Source: Reticulitermes speratus
Lineage: Eukaryota; Arthropoda; Insecta; Blattodea; Rhinotermitidae
Length of the DNA stretch: 64,000 nucleotides
NCBI GenBank assembly: GCA_021186555.1
Contig: JAJKFL010000008.1
Location: forward strand, 18,779,936 to 18,843,935
Reading direction: 5' to 3'
In this document: in pieces, positions 24,060 through 35,499 of the stretch
Layout: each line of letters begins with the position of its first letter
How positions within the stretch are numbered: position 1 is the first letter of the stretch
Notes under the pieces: generated by a model
What the model saw: the letters and a program-made list of their open reading frames with translations, nothing else
What the model was told of the DNA's origin: nothing
Databases searched by the model: none
Program-made: the position numbers and the translations under genes

Positions 24060-24531
24060 GCGTCCAACTATAGGCCTATGCCGATGACATCATGAGACCC
24101 TCGGTTATATCTTCAGTACAAATAACGCTAAAACTTACACAACGCATATTATGTATACAGCAACCTCTGTACACCTGTTTCCTCTACCCTATCAGAAATG
24201 ACTGTATATCCCTCGGCTGTTGCATTACATCCCAGGAACTGAACACAGAAACCAAGACGCCATGAGCGTCATTCGGGTGTGGCAGACACGTGGGTTGGGT
24301 CGCCGACTAATGGAGACCACATGGCTGCAACAAAATCTACCCCAGCGGAAAGAATATACAAATGAACCGAAGAATGTTTATAGCCACGACACACTGGTGT
24401 TCAGTTCAGTGCCTCTGAAAAATAATTAACAACTATGAATCAAATCCCCAGGCACCGCCATTCTGCAACGTAGCAAAAGGCTTACTGAACGACAAAAAGA
24501 ACAGTTACTTTACCCATGTTATTTTAACCCC
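24060..24531. other. No gene recognised
   Basis: No exon or repeat recognised. Confidence 0.35.
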
Positions 24532-24801
24532 GCCGATCCCAGTGGCCGCGCGATCGAAGGCGTGGGTCTGCGGCCGCTCGCTTACTGGGTTTGTGGGTTC
24601 GAATCCCACCGGGGGCATGGATGTCTGTCTCTTGTGAGTGTTGTGTGTTGTCAGGTAGAGGTCTCTGCGACGAGCTGGTCCACTCGTCCAGAGGAGTCCT
24701 ACCGAGTGTGGTGTGTCTAAAAAAAAGTGTGATCGTGAAGCCACAAAAAATGGGGCGGCCTAGGCCCCCAAGGGGCTGTCGAGCCATTGGAAAAAAAAAT
24801 C
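24532..24801 (+). mobile_element. tRNA-derived SINE, family A
   Basis: Nearly the same sequence as 279-541: GTGGCCGCGCGATCGAAGG, an intact B box GTGGGTTCGAATCCCACC, TGTCTGTCTCTTGTGAGTG and a GGGGCTGTCGAGCCATTGG end with poly-A. A short repeat TAACCCC at 24525-24531 and 24802-24808 may be a decayed target duplication. Confidence 0.88.
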
Positions 24802-25166
24802 TAACCCCATTGAACTCTGGGTTTTCGTCCCTCATAAAAAATCCTTTATAAAAAAATCACTTATAAAAAATTAAGAACACGCTTGAAAACACCCTGCATT
24901 AAAATTTTGCAAATTACAAACCACAGCGACTGTACTCAAGCGTTAAAGAAACGGATCCAGTTTTAAACATAACCAGCATTAATCTTTCTACGACAATCTG
25001 CAAGCAACTTTCCTGAGAATAAACAGAATTAATTCCTGCTTCATGTTCTTAGTGTGCCTGAATATCGAAGCGTCATTCGCTTCTTGGATGGAGAATGAGG
25101 TTTTTCACTCCGAAAATTGTTATCTTCTGGAATGTTAAGCCCGTGTAGTGTAGTGGCCTTTCCACA

Positions 25167-25208
25167 CTGAAGATGGAGGAAGATGGAAGCAGCAGACTCC
25201 TCCGAAAC
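25167..25208 (+). repeat. Dispersed hammerhead-like motif, best copy
   Basis: CTGAAGA (25167-25173), T, then GGAGGA (25175-25180) pairing perfectly with TCCTCC (25198-25203), followed directly by GAAAC (25204-25208). These are the conserved blocks and order of a hammerhead ribozyme core, except for the extra T between the first block and the helix. The following ATGGTAACGAGC could once have formed a third stem. A related block at 4033 shares downstream sequence. Confidence 0.5.
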
Positions 25209-25639
25209 TATGGTAACGAGCTGCCAGATTGCATGGCGTCACAAATCTTCATAGTCACCACCGTGAAAACATCAAATTTTACACTCCCACTTCATTCACA
25301 AATCGAGAAGGCTCAGCGCTTTTGCGGAAGCATTTAAAGTGGATTTAGGTTACGGTATTTTTGTATGGGATGCCATGGAGGCTACACGCGGTCACATCCT
25401 AGAAAAATATAATCTGAATATTCACCATTGGGACAACTTCAAATCGCATTTCAGATGGGTCTGTGAAGTACAGAGTCCTAGTTTTATGTAACCTATATCG
25501 TTGATAACTTCCTGTCGGCTCGCTTATCCAGTCTCCGGTCTTTCCACATTGCGTTATCGGAGACAGGCAACAAAACTGCTGCATTTACATCCATAGAAGA
25601 CATCTGCGGTTCGGAAACTCTACGAAACAGATCGTACAT

Positions 25640-26252
25640 CAAGAGTGAATTTTGTGAACTGGTACTTTCATGGGGTGTATGTTGGAGAAATAAACCCCAC
25701 ATTCGTTCCGTATGCCGATGATGTCTGGTTTCCTACCAGCGGATACCTGAACTCTCAAAATAACAGGCCTCGGTCCGCAGAAAATCCCACGTTAATCCAT
25801 GAAATGTCATTACATAATGTAATGTTGGTGTGTGATGTACTGTGGGTGTAAGCAAGCTCACTGGGCCAACTTCATTATGCGACCATAAATTCACACCGAT
25901 ATGGTACATATCTTTGAACACCTGTCCGATTACGAGAGAACCCAAGTCCTGCTCACACAGCAGACATATGCGTTGTTTAAAGGGATTTTTTTTGCCACAG
26001 CAATAAGCTCGGGATTGTGGCCTGCACGTCCGCCAGATACGAACCCGTGCGATTTTTATATCACCCCATATTAAAGGACGATGTGTGTGGTAATAATCAC
26101 TGCAATGAAGACGATCTTAAAGCATTCAGGTTGCAGATCTTCAACGTAACTAGCGCAACTTCAACGTCCAATTGCAACGTGTTTGTTAGTATGAGACGCT
26201 TGTATGCGAACCGAAGGAAACAGTTTCCAGCAACTTCCTCACACACGGTGTG
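25640..26252 (+). pseudogene. Tc1/mariner-class transposase relic
   Basis: Frame-broken protein similar to the catalytic half of a Tc1/mariner-type transposase. ENPTLIHEMSLHNVMLVCDVL is followed by a conserved INSHRYGTYL block, the third catalytic region LWPARPPDTNPCDFY (usually PDLNPCDFYLW), then LKDDVCGNNHCNEDDLKA and a C-terminal NVFVSMRRLYANRRKQF. The first and second Asp regions are not recognisable in frame. The order of blocks is clear enough to name the superfamily, not the family. Confidence 0.7.
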
Positions 26253-27849
26253 AATAAACACTTAGTACTAACTACACCGAACTAAAATTTGCTTAGGCCT
26301 CCAAACATTGTAATTAAAAACACTGACTGCAGTGTACTGAATTAAAACTTGTCGAACCTGACTCGCTGTAAATTGGCATAGCGGCGGGAAGTGACCAATG
26401 GTATGGGTCAGATAAAATAATGATCCTGTACTACCGGTTACACAGTCGCCGTCTGTAGCGTATGTTCAACTGACGTAAAGACTGAACATTGAACACAACA
26501 ATAATTATGAGATGTCCGTAACGCGTTAACACTTCTATCGCATTATTCTGTTACTGTTCACATATTTTAAATTCATAAATAATTTAAAAAAACTGTTGGT
26601 GCAAGTATTTTAAATACGCCTTTCCATGTTTTATACAACATACATAAGATTTCTCTGTATCGTAGCAAAAGAGCTACAATCCGAAATTTGAACTTCTGAC
26701 AGTGGCGTTGTTAAAGATGACTTCTGGGCTGTGACGCATTTTTGGGAGAGTAGTCCCCGACGTTTCGAAGGACCGTTGCGTCAAACAGTCCAAGACCTTC
26801 TTGGACTGCAATGACACAGCGTACTTCCTTGATACATTTGAATCTTAGATTTAAATAGGTCATAGCTGATATCTCGTAAACGCCGAGATATCGTAACTTC
26901 AAAGATGTACAATCGATCGTGTTTGATTCCTAGTTTGCATTGACTTCAGCTCGTACCTCGCAGAGAACACTACCTAAATTTTAAAGACTGATCAATGGCT
27001 CTCTCAGAGCTCACCCTGCACATAGCAGGAGGCCTTTACCCTCATGGGATATTATAGGCTTATTTTATTTTATTTATTTTTAATGGCCAGATATCATAAA
27101 TATACGCACGTCTTCGTATAACGCGTGTTATCTTTGTCCGCTTTTAACAACAAACGGATCGTGTCGACATATTTTATTAAAATTCCCAAATACGGCATTT
27201 CACGAAAATCCCTCAAGGAGTTTTGCGCTGTTCCATGTAGAGAGACGGACAGACATGAGGCTAGTAGTCGCTTTTCACAACTTTACGAACGCGCCAAAAA
27301 AGACTGGTTTTGTAGTACCTGCCTCATTAAATGCTACACAACATCCACGTATACTTCCATTTAACGACCATCCACCCTGTTTCCCTACTACAAGCCTACT
27401 TATGGGTGGAGATCAGCAGACAAACAGCGATACGGAGATCGGAACATCAAAGAGCGCAGTAAAGCTGAAAAAACTCTCGATCGGCATAGTTTCGTGACTG
27501 CAATGAATCTTGTCAGTTCCTTCTGTGACACACAGCAAACATTAGTAGCGAAAGGATTTCACATCAAATTTCATTTTTAATTTCAATGCCAACCTTCACC
27601 AACTAATTATACTCTCGGAGCAAAACAATGATATAAATACATTAACAGTGAGAGCACGGATCTCCTACACTGCAATCACTGTGCGGATGCCAGAGTTCCA
27701 CATTCTGCTGACATGTGAAATACAAATGCCAACCCACTCACTCGCCTTCGGAAACCACTGCAAAGAGACCTGCATTACCGACACAACTCAAAGTAATATG
27801 AACAGAACACACACACACAATTTACATGTCAGACTCACAATAACTCACA
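26253..27849. other. No gene; includes dispersed repeat Y at about 27175-27315
   Basis: At 27190-27315 (TTTCACGAAAATCC, AGACGGACAGACATGAGGC, AACTTTACGAACGCGCC) lies a copy of a repeat also seen at 35905-36020. A CTTCGAAACGTCGG block on the minus strand at about 26759-26772 resembles part of the hammerhead-like family. Confidence 0.5.
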
Positions 27850-28200
27850 TTATGAGTACGCACACCGGCTACCGGCAACGCAAATGCATCACTACACGCA
27901 CACAAACGCAACTATACATCCGGTCGCACAACGAACTACTTCCAAACGGCCTTCCGAAGCTAGGGTACGACTGATGGGCAGGGCCCTGGGACGGCACCAG
28001 CGCATCACAGCGGGAAAATACGCAACTTACAACACGTCTGCCGACGCCGACGTGTGTATCGATCGCAATACGTCGAGCACCCTGCAAACGATCAAAACTT
28101 TGTTAGTTTACATTACTATGTTTGTTAAAACACAGCTCCTGTACCGCCGACAGTACACTGTAACAGAAGCGAAGATAATGGCTCGCGAACCGTAAACATC
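27850..28200. other. CpG-rich patch, no gene recognised
   Basis: Visibly richer in CG dinucleotides than the surroundings (GCCGACGCCGACG, ATCGATCGC, CGTCGAGC). It could be an unmethylated regulatory region or an alternative first exon, but no splice site or conserved protein segment supports either. Confidence 0.3.
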
Positions 28201-29759
28201 ATGTAAAGAGATAACAGCATTACCAAAAACATATATACAAGATGGCATATAGGCACAAGGAGCCGAGATGTGTAAACACCTTACAGTTATGACATTTGAG
28301 GTTGCCACAGTGGTGAATATAAAGAATACTGCCTTATTTCATGTAACGCCGTGTAATCTGGTAGCAGTTTACCAACACTTCAGTAAAACCTTTCACCTCC
28401 ATGGTCCAGGCAGCAAGTTCAAAAAAAAACTCTGATAATCTCTACCAGACTACATGGCATACCATCCCCAACGACGGCATTCTTCTTGCCTTAGGAGTTT
28501 TCTATTACACCAAATGTCACACAGCTACAAACTTTATCACCTTATCACCATAAGGTCTACAACGAAAATGCTTCAACCGGAACCGATGGTTCTTAATCTT
28601 ACATAACAAAATTCCTTACGATAAAATGTTAATGTATATTCTAATTTTCAGGATGCAATGTTGAACAGTGTATTACTCACTCCTGAAAGTCAAACTACTT
28701 GCCATACTGGAATTGTTTTATAATTGTCAACAACACTGAGGAATTCAGCGTGCTTCACCATTCACAACTTCTTCCTCACGCATACCAACCTGAAGGCCAA
28801 GGCTCACAAATAACAGTAACAATACACGTACAGCCCGCTGTACACGGTGCAGCCTCCCCCCCCCCCCCCCAAAAAAAAAAATATAATCAACTTTTAAAAA
28901 TGATCACATGAAGGCATAAAATCTGTTAACGACAACAATTTACTTATAAGTATGGATTCAAGCAATGTTCGTAACCAGGCATGCCTTACAGGGAATGTAG
29001 CTTAATTCAAATCCAATACTGTAAGCACAACGCCTGCTTAGTTTGCATGGAGTTTCTTCCCCTTCAGATAAATTTAACAAAAATATTTGGGGTCACACTT
29101 GCTAGGGAGAATGCATGGGTTCGTCCTCCACCTCAGATGTACTGGCGCAAAGTAAATGCCTCACATTAACAAATGAAACGGTATGCATGAAAAATTTACA
29201 ACTACACAGTGATTACGTGCATAAACACTTCATTTCTCGAGTTTCAAGCCCCTCTACGGGCCATGTAGAGAAAGAAAACAGCAGACACGTTGTACTTACC
29301 AGATTTCTCGCCAACGCAAACCCTCAAAACGAAGGGCTATTGCATACTGTAATATATTCATTAGAGAGCATTTCTTAATTATATGCTATACGCACATTTT
29401 CCTTCCGTAAAAATAAGTTTGTATGTTTTAACAAATTTCCCGCGGCCCACAAAATTTCTCTAGACGGTATTGTACTTGATAAACAGCGTACAACACTCAC
29501 ACCAGCAGTGCTAAATAAATGTGCAACGTTTCGAACTGAATGCAGTGGGAATTTTAAAAGAACCTTACACACCGAGAACGCTCAGTTCATTCGATTCTGC
29601 TCCTTAAAAGAGATTGTGTAGGAGTGTTTCTCTACGCAAATAGCAGTTAGTCGTTACAACCTTGCAACCTCGTCATAATACACGTCACTTTTATCTGTTA
29701 ATACAGCTCTTTAGCTCTCTGCTCTCTTCTCATTAACGTAGATACAGCTTCAACTGTCA
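28201..29759. other. No gene recognised; poly-C/poly-A tract
   Basis: C(n)A(n) tract at about 28854-28881. Otherwise AT-rich sequence without recognisable features. Confidence 0.4.
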
Positions 29760-29875
29760 AGTGCAGTTACGGCACACCAGTGGCATCTGTAGAGAGAGAC
29801 TGCAAACACGTAAAAACCAAAGACTCCTACAGATGGCACAGCAATTTCAACCAAGCACGGCCGTAATTACACAGT
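29760..29875. repeat. Short foldback repeat
   Basis: TGGCATCTGTAGAG at 29781-29794 is complementary to CTCCTACAGATGGCA near 29824-29838, and the outer GTGCAGTTACGG pairs imperfectly with CCGTAATTACAC. It is a MITE-like hairpin of about 110 bp without ORF. Confidence 0.5.
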
Positions 29876-31224
29876 TAATAAATTTGAAATATAGAATTAG
29901 GATTGAAATAGAATGATGTGAACGTCCGACCTCCCTTGAACCGCTACCAATAACGGTCTACTGTCTATCATGAACATTTATAACACCAGTAACCCTTCGA
30001 CCTGAATTCTATTACTGGAATACTCTTGGTCACTACGGCTCAATAACCGAACTCTGAAGAGACAGCAACTCGCAATACCAGAACACATGCATGCCATCTG
30101 ATCATTATTTTAACACCTCCTACAAGTGGACGGACCAGTCCAGTGATTGGGACTAGACCCTCCAAACGGGCTCAACCGATTACGTCCCTATCCCCCACTT
30201 TCATCAGAGGATGAAGACAAAGACTGTCTTCGAAACGCTGTGGTATAAACAAACCCAAGACGACACACAATGCCCAAACACTAGTCACGATTACCACGTG
30301 CTTGTAGCTCCACTGAGCCTCCATAATTTCCCAGTTCTTTGTAGACAAACGCGAGACACCTTATACCAGGTACAACGTGCCTGACATTTGTCTGAACAGT
30401 TAAGTGTATCAGGTGCCTTGCGCTCTTCCAGTACCTTATGCCCGGCATGACAGCTTCATCACCAACCAAGTTGGCTCAAGCTGTAAGCTTCTGACTTGTA
30501 TTCGAGAGGTGCCCTGTTCGAAACTCAGATGCGGCATAATTATCCGGGTATTGGTGGTTATACACTGTTTTCTCCAAGCAAATGCCTCGATAATAGCTGT
30601 CTCAGGCCACGATCATTTCCTACCGCATCCCTTTAAACTTACCAATCACACTAATACAATCACCCGACGCTACATAGTATGCGTTACTGAACAGCGTCGT
30701 TAAATAAGCTACGACCACGAGACAGCTCCATCAAAAACGCTACACGCCGGCTCGGACCCTGCGAATGGAGTTTCATATCCCTGATCTGTCAACAAATCGG
30801 CCAGTTCTTTGCCTGAGGCCCTCCTGTGCTGCCGTACCCATACTGCCTATCACACGCATCCTGTTGTTTTCCCAGTACCGTCAGGGATTGTAGACCGGCC
30901 CCGGCCCCAACAGTTAATCTAGAAAGGAGTCAAGTGCTTTTAGTGCAGCCAGAGGGTCCGAAGGAGTATGCATGTTTCTCGTCTTATAGTTTCTATTTAT
31001 ACTCTCCACTATGCATTAAAATGGCATAAGCTACATAATGAAGCCTAGAACACTGTGGTATGCCGTCCACATCTGAAACTTGGTTTCCTCCTCTTGCCAC
31101 GACGAGGATTGTTTTTTTGGCCCATCCATGTACCGGAAAGTGCCCACACCCTACCAGTTTAGAACCCGCCTTCAACTGAACGCGATGGTCCGTGAAATAA
31201 GTACAGTAGTACCGTACAGTACAA
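29876..31224. other. No gene; hammerhead-like motif at 30205-30236
   Basis: CAGAGGA at 30205-30211 (CTGANGA with one change), T, then a perfect 6-bp helix GAAGAC/GTCTTC (30213-30218, 30226-30231) and GAAAC (30232-30236). It has the same architecture as 25167-25208. No exon is visible. Confidence 0.45.
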
Positions 31225-31503
31225 GAGCACACGGTGGCACAGTTGAGGCACTGCGCTACAAGCCGGCAGGTCGCGGGTTCGATTCCCGATAGTGTCATTG
31301 GAATTTTTCATCGACATAATCATTCCGGGCCGCACTATGGCCCTGGGGTCGACTCAGCCTCTGACAGAAATGAGTACCAGAAGTATTTACTGGGGGTAAA
31401 GGCGGTCGGTGCGTATGGCTGACAACCTTACCACCTACTGTCTTGAAATCTGGGAGCCTCAACCTCCTGGAACCCTCATGGCCTGTACAGGGATTGCTTT
31501 ACC
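31225..31503 (+). mobile_element. tRNA-derived SINE, family C
   Basis: GAGCACACGGTGGCACAGTT head, B box GCGGGTTCGATTCCC and the body blocks GGAATTTTTCATCGACATAA, GGTCGACTCAGCCTCTGA, GGGGGTAAAGGCGGTC and GGGATTGCTTTACC, collinear with 1236-1530 (minus). No target duplication was found. Confidence 0.85.
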
Positions 31504-31984
31504 TTTATAATCATGTAATATGAGCCGAATAATAGAACGAGTCCCTTCCTACATGCTCACACTCTTAAATTCTACGTGTGTTGTTAATGTGCTTGAAGCG
31601 TAACTCACGTAGTGTAGTCACTCAGCTGTTCAATAAATTCCAAGTTATCATCAATCCCGCATGTTCATTATCATCATAAAACCAAAAATTGGACAAGACA
31701 TTCACACACCAGAATGCAGCTCACACTTTCACAGCATGTAAAATCTATTCTAACATTATTCTCCCATTTACGTTTTACTGAATTTGTAACCCGAAAATAA
31801 ACTACGTTTCGATCAGCTCAGATGCTTAAAACAAAATAAGAGTATATAACTTACAAATCCCATCCCCTACAGGATCAGAATAAGTTTACTTAACATTAAA
31901 TAAAACCATTCCTACAATTTTTCTAAATTTCATTCATTTGTAGCTGATTCAGCGACTCAGTCACTATTTAAGCCTACACAAAGT
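31504..31984. other. Presumed intron, no gene recognised
   Basis: No recognisable feature. Confidence 0.35.
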
Positions 31985-32175
31985 CGACGATAGATAAATA
32001 CAAACGTGGAGCACTGGTGGAATGACAATTGAAAGGGAAACCCCGAATGTGAGAAAATCTGTCTCGGTGCTACATTGTCCACCACGAATCCCACAAAGAC
32101 CGCCATGGTATCGAAACCGGGCTTCCGTGGAAAGAAGCCGCCGGCGAATGACTGCCGAAGCCATTGCACGGCCGA
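31985..32175 (-). mobile_element. SINE family B, diverged copy
   Basis: On the minus strand: GGCCGTGCAATGGCTTCGG head, CGGAAGCCCGGTTTCGATACC (decayed B box), GTGGGATTCGTGGTGGACAA and a CCACCAGTGCTCCA end. It is collinear with 7411-7690. Confidence 0.75.
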
Positions 32176-32328
32176 ATTTCTTCTGAAGTATACAAGTATG
32201 TGACTTACGGCAATCAACTCACAGTTGTCAAGGAAATATAAAAACTAAAGTAGCAGTAGACAGGTTAATACAAAAAGGCATTGTTCCTAGAAGTCGTTTT
32301 AAAGCGGTGAATGCGTAACTTCTGTTAC

Positions 32329-32469
32329 CTGATCGGACTGCGCTGCTGTTGCTGCTGCTGCTGATTCCGCTGGTCCCGAGCCGCTTTTTGTCCCACCATA
32401 AATCTTGTCGGGGGCAGCCGAGACACTGGCATTGTGACTACTTTCCTGATCTATACTGACACCTGACAT
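32329..32469 (-). CDS. Probable first coding exon of an unrecognised protein
   Basis: On the minus strand an ATG at 32469 opens a 47-codon frame (MSGVSIDQESSHNASVSAAP ... KIYGGTKSGSGPAES, then an Ala run and AAQSDQ) that ends at the donor CAG|GTAACA in phase 0. An in-frame TGA lies eight codons upstream of the ATG, so the ATG is a credible start. Two upstream ATGs in other frames are quickly closed. Composition is GC-rich and low in complexity, suggesting a disordered N-terminus. The next minus-strand exon with matching phase is at 16193-16594. I do not recognise the protein. An alternative is a chance open stretch over the GCAGCA repeat. Confidence 0.5.
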
Positions 32470-32974
32470 ACATGCATCCAGCTTCGTTCAAGTTTATGCA
32501 CTTGTGTATCAGCTCCTCACGGTCGCTTTCTTAAAAGGAAGACACGTACACTGCTCACACTGCACGGTTTAAACTGAATATGGCACAGAGTAAAAACATC
32601 CTGAACGTTTCGTTTCAATGTATTACTAACAACAGCTACACATAAGTACCGTTTTCTAGTGAGATATTAACACTTGCTAACGTTTGATCGAAAAACACTG
32701 ATACAGCCCATTATTGCTAAAATGCAATTCCAGAGAAATTAATTTATAAACTTAAGACTCAAAGGAAAAAGGTTCTAAAATGCCAACAAAAAAGGAAAAG
32801 AAATTTAGAAAAACGTCTGAAACGATGGAACGATTCTTTTTTATAATACCCACAACACGTTTAAATAAGCCCAGTATTTAAAAGGGTGATGATGATGATC
32901 GTGTTCACGAACATTATCATTCGTGGCCCAAAATTGAATTGTCTTCAACTTTGAGGTTGTTTATCCCGTTGTTT
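32470..32974. other. Possible upstream region of the minus-strand gene
   Basis: No recognisable core promoter element. (GAT)n at 32888-32900. Confidence 0.3.
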
Positions 32975-33485
32975 ATATAACAATAAAAGACTAACATACT
33001 TCAGTCAAACATAACTCTGCATTATTCACAATAATCAGCTACATTGATTTCAGGCTTCAGCCGCGATGTTGATAAGATCTGCGCTCTTCTGGGATATTTC
33101 GCGGCGTCGTGTAGTAAACAATTACCATACGACACCGCGTAATATCCCAGAAGAGCGCAGATATAATCAGCTACATGTTTCGGCATGTGACAAAGCCATT
33201 ATCAGGCTGCACATAAGAATCACAAAGATATAAACAACTAGAATATATGGTAGTCAGTACCTTAACTTGTTACATTTTAATTCATCAATGAATTAAAATT
33301 CACATAATTTTAATTGATGTAACAAGTTAAGATCTTGACTTGCATATACAACAGTTGTTGACTTTATCTTTGTGATTCTTATATGCATCCAGATGATCGC
33401 TTTGTTACAAGCCGAAACACGTTGCTGATTATTGTGAGTAATAGAGTTGTGTTTGACAGCAGTACATTAGATTTTTATTGTTACA
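32975..33485. repeat. Large foldback repeat with nested insertion and paired hammerhead-like motifs
   Basis: The left arm (from about 32978) and right arm (to about 33483) are inverted copies. Shared blocks include CACAATAATCAGC, CAAAG, AGAATCACAAAGATA and TAACTTGTTAC, closing on a hairpin near 33255-33325. Each arm carries the hammerhead-like motif (33177-33205 minus, CTGATAA; 33390-33418 plus, CAGATGA), followed by a short helix and GAAAC. The left arm is interrupted at 33045-33162 by a second hairpin element between direct repeats of ATAATCAGCTACAT. Confidence 0.7.
33045..33162. mobile_element. Nested hairpin element with 14-bp direct repeats
   Basis: ATAATCAGCTACAT at 33031-33044 and 33163-33176 brackets 118 bases. 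The right 86 bases form a near-perfect inverted repeat (arms 33077-33110 and 33129-33162, ATCTGCGCTCTTCTGGGATA on the left), with a loop of about 18. The right arm ends exactly at the direct repeat, while the left side has 32 extra unpaired bases. It looks like an insertion with target duplication inside the older foldback. Confidence 0.65.
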
Positions 33486-33626
33486 TTGTCTTGAATTCTT
33501 AATCACAGCAACTCAATGCTATCGAATTGCCTGCTGCCTTCCTGCCTTGCCTGCTTTCTGAAACATGCAAGCCCGCATACTACCTTTCCTGTGCATGATA
33601 TCCCTTCTGTCGCTCAGTTAAATAAG

Positions 33627-33693
33627 AGTCGGTTAGTTGAAAAAGGGAAAACGGCTGAAACGTGGGCATATTGCCTTTTCCAACTAACCGATT
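33627..33693. repeat. Short inverted repeat
   Basis: AGTCGGTTAGTTGAAAAAGG at 33627-33646 pairs with 33674-33693 with two mismatches across a 27-base loop. The 121-codon ORF at 33516-33881 runs through it and is considered chance. Confidence 0.45.
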
Positions 33694-34986
33694 CAATTAA
33701 AACAAGAATGCCAACTGAGAGGCTAACAGATCTTTTCAACACTGCAAATGCCAAGTCATTACATCTGAGACGAAAGTGCGAAAATATGATTTTCAGTCAG
33801 TGCCTATGTATAAGATCAGCGACCAGAGTGAATTTTCAAAACTTTTCCCTGCATATAAGCACACAATCGACATCCATATAAACCCTAATTTTTATACGGA
33901 ACCTACGAAACTTGGCTCAGGGGTAATACTAATACAGTGCATTCTATAACTGTGTGCGATATATCGATCACTAAACCGTTTGTTACAGTTCCGTATCAAC
34001 ACAAACTCGTAAAGCGAGGCACTTGCAGCAAACAGGTACATCCAGCACTGACCAATCCAGCCTCTGGCGCTCACACACATACACACGAACACACTCACTC
34101 TGCTACATGCTAAGTTAATCAGTAACTGGTACTTACTGCTGAACGGTTCACCACAAAGATATGGCACATCCCAGTCCGGTTCCAGGAAACGAGCCAGCGG
34201 TGGCACCGGAAATAGATAGAAAAATACCACCATGTTAGAAAATTAATACATACGCACACTGCTGGTCGGGCAAAAACTGGCACTTCTGCTAGTATGTGCT
34301 AAAATTGTATTCATCCCCTTACTGCATGGCAGACTATATTCAATTGTGTGCTACATGATAAAAAAAGTAGTTTAAGTGCAAGTACACCCACTTGCAATAC
34401 GAGCTGCAATCGATACATGGAGATGGCGACGACAGTCTTCCATTAATTTAATTAGCAACTATGTTTCAGAGAACCTCAGTTCTTCTTGTTGTCCATTACC
34501 TTTTCTGGTGACTTAACAACTGGAGGCAGTAAGGGAATATTAAAAAGGAAAAGCTGCCTGTAACCCACTGACATTGGTCAGCACAATCTGTGCAGTAATA
34601 CAAGTCACTAAACAAAAACATATTTTCTAGACACCTCATAAAGGTTATCCTTGTCAATGGCAGAAATTAATATTATTTATGGTATTATGTATTTATTTTT
34701 TCTTCCTGTGTTGTTAATAAAGTAAAAGACTTTCCGCAGTCAGTCCAACTTTCATAGCCAGCAATAAGCACAGCGAATCACAAATAGCCATCTATGCCCA
34801 TTTGTGGCTCGCTGTGCATGTAAGAAACGGCGTATATGCAATTTCTTACATGTCCGTATACAACGTCTCCTTTAATAGCTCATTCGCTCAATAACAACAT
34901 AGAACAAGTCAGAAGGCAAAGCATTGCGTTGCAATGTGGCACTTTGGTTTTCTTGCCTCTAGATTTTCAAACTGTAAATGATGCCT
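33694..34986. other. No gene recognised; small inverted repeat
   Basis: GCACAGCGA ... TCGCTGTGC forms an inverted repeat around 34767-34818. No exon is recognisable. Confidence 0.35.
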
Positions 34987-35162
34987 GCGGGCCTGGATAG
35001 CGTAGTCGGTATAGCGACTAGCTACGGGCTGGACGGTCAGGGGATCAAATCCCGGTGAGGGCGAAATTTTCCACACAAGCCCACTCAGCTCCCTGTAGAA
35101 TGGGAACTGGCTCTCTTTCCCTAGGGCCTTCGTGGCCTGTTCTAGGGTGACCTTTACCCTTT
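34987..35162 (+). mobile_element. SINE family D, shortened, with 11-bp target duplication
   Basis: Head GGATAGCGTAGTCGGTATAG and B box GGGGATCAAATCCCGG, then an internally shortened body ending GGCCTTCGTGGCCTGTTCTA. Flanked by AAATGATGCCT (34976-34986) and AAATTATGCCT (35163-35173), one mismatch. Confidence 0.85.
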
Positions 35163-35499
35163 AAATTATGCCTATTAAAACTCCAACAACAAGCGTAAAA
35201 TGGGCTTCAAGCAAAATCACCGATAAATGTATTTTAAATGTGACTTTCCATGTTACTCAAACACATCAAATCTGAAAAAATGCGAACTATAAAGAACAAA
35301 AATGTGCTTTGTTAGTTTTAATTACAATCACTTTCTAAAACAACTGGTGCACTGTTCGCGTAGAATCGCTTATTATTACCAAGAATAAGTAGCATCACCA
35401 ATTACATTTTAATCAAATATATATTTGTATGCATGCAGTCCTATAAATTTAGGCTGGAAGAAACTTACATTTAATTGTTATAAATAATAAGAGGCTTCG

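Noticed and set aside
26759..26790. Hammerhead-like site on the minus strand (CTTCGAAACGTC)
   Set aside because: Only the GAAAC side is present; no CTGANGA-like block at the right distance.
27884..28195. 103-codon ORF in the CpG-rich patch as a gene
   Set aside because: Both strands are open there because of base composition; no domain, start context or splice sites support translation.
33516..33881. 121-codon plus-strand ORF as a gene
   Set aside because: It runs through a 20-base inverted repeat and has no recognisable domain or conservation-like codon pattern.
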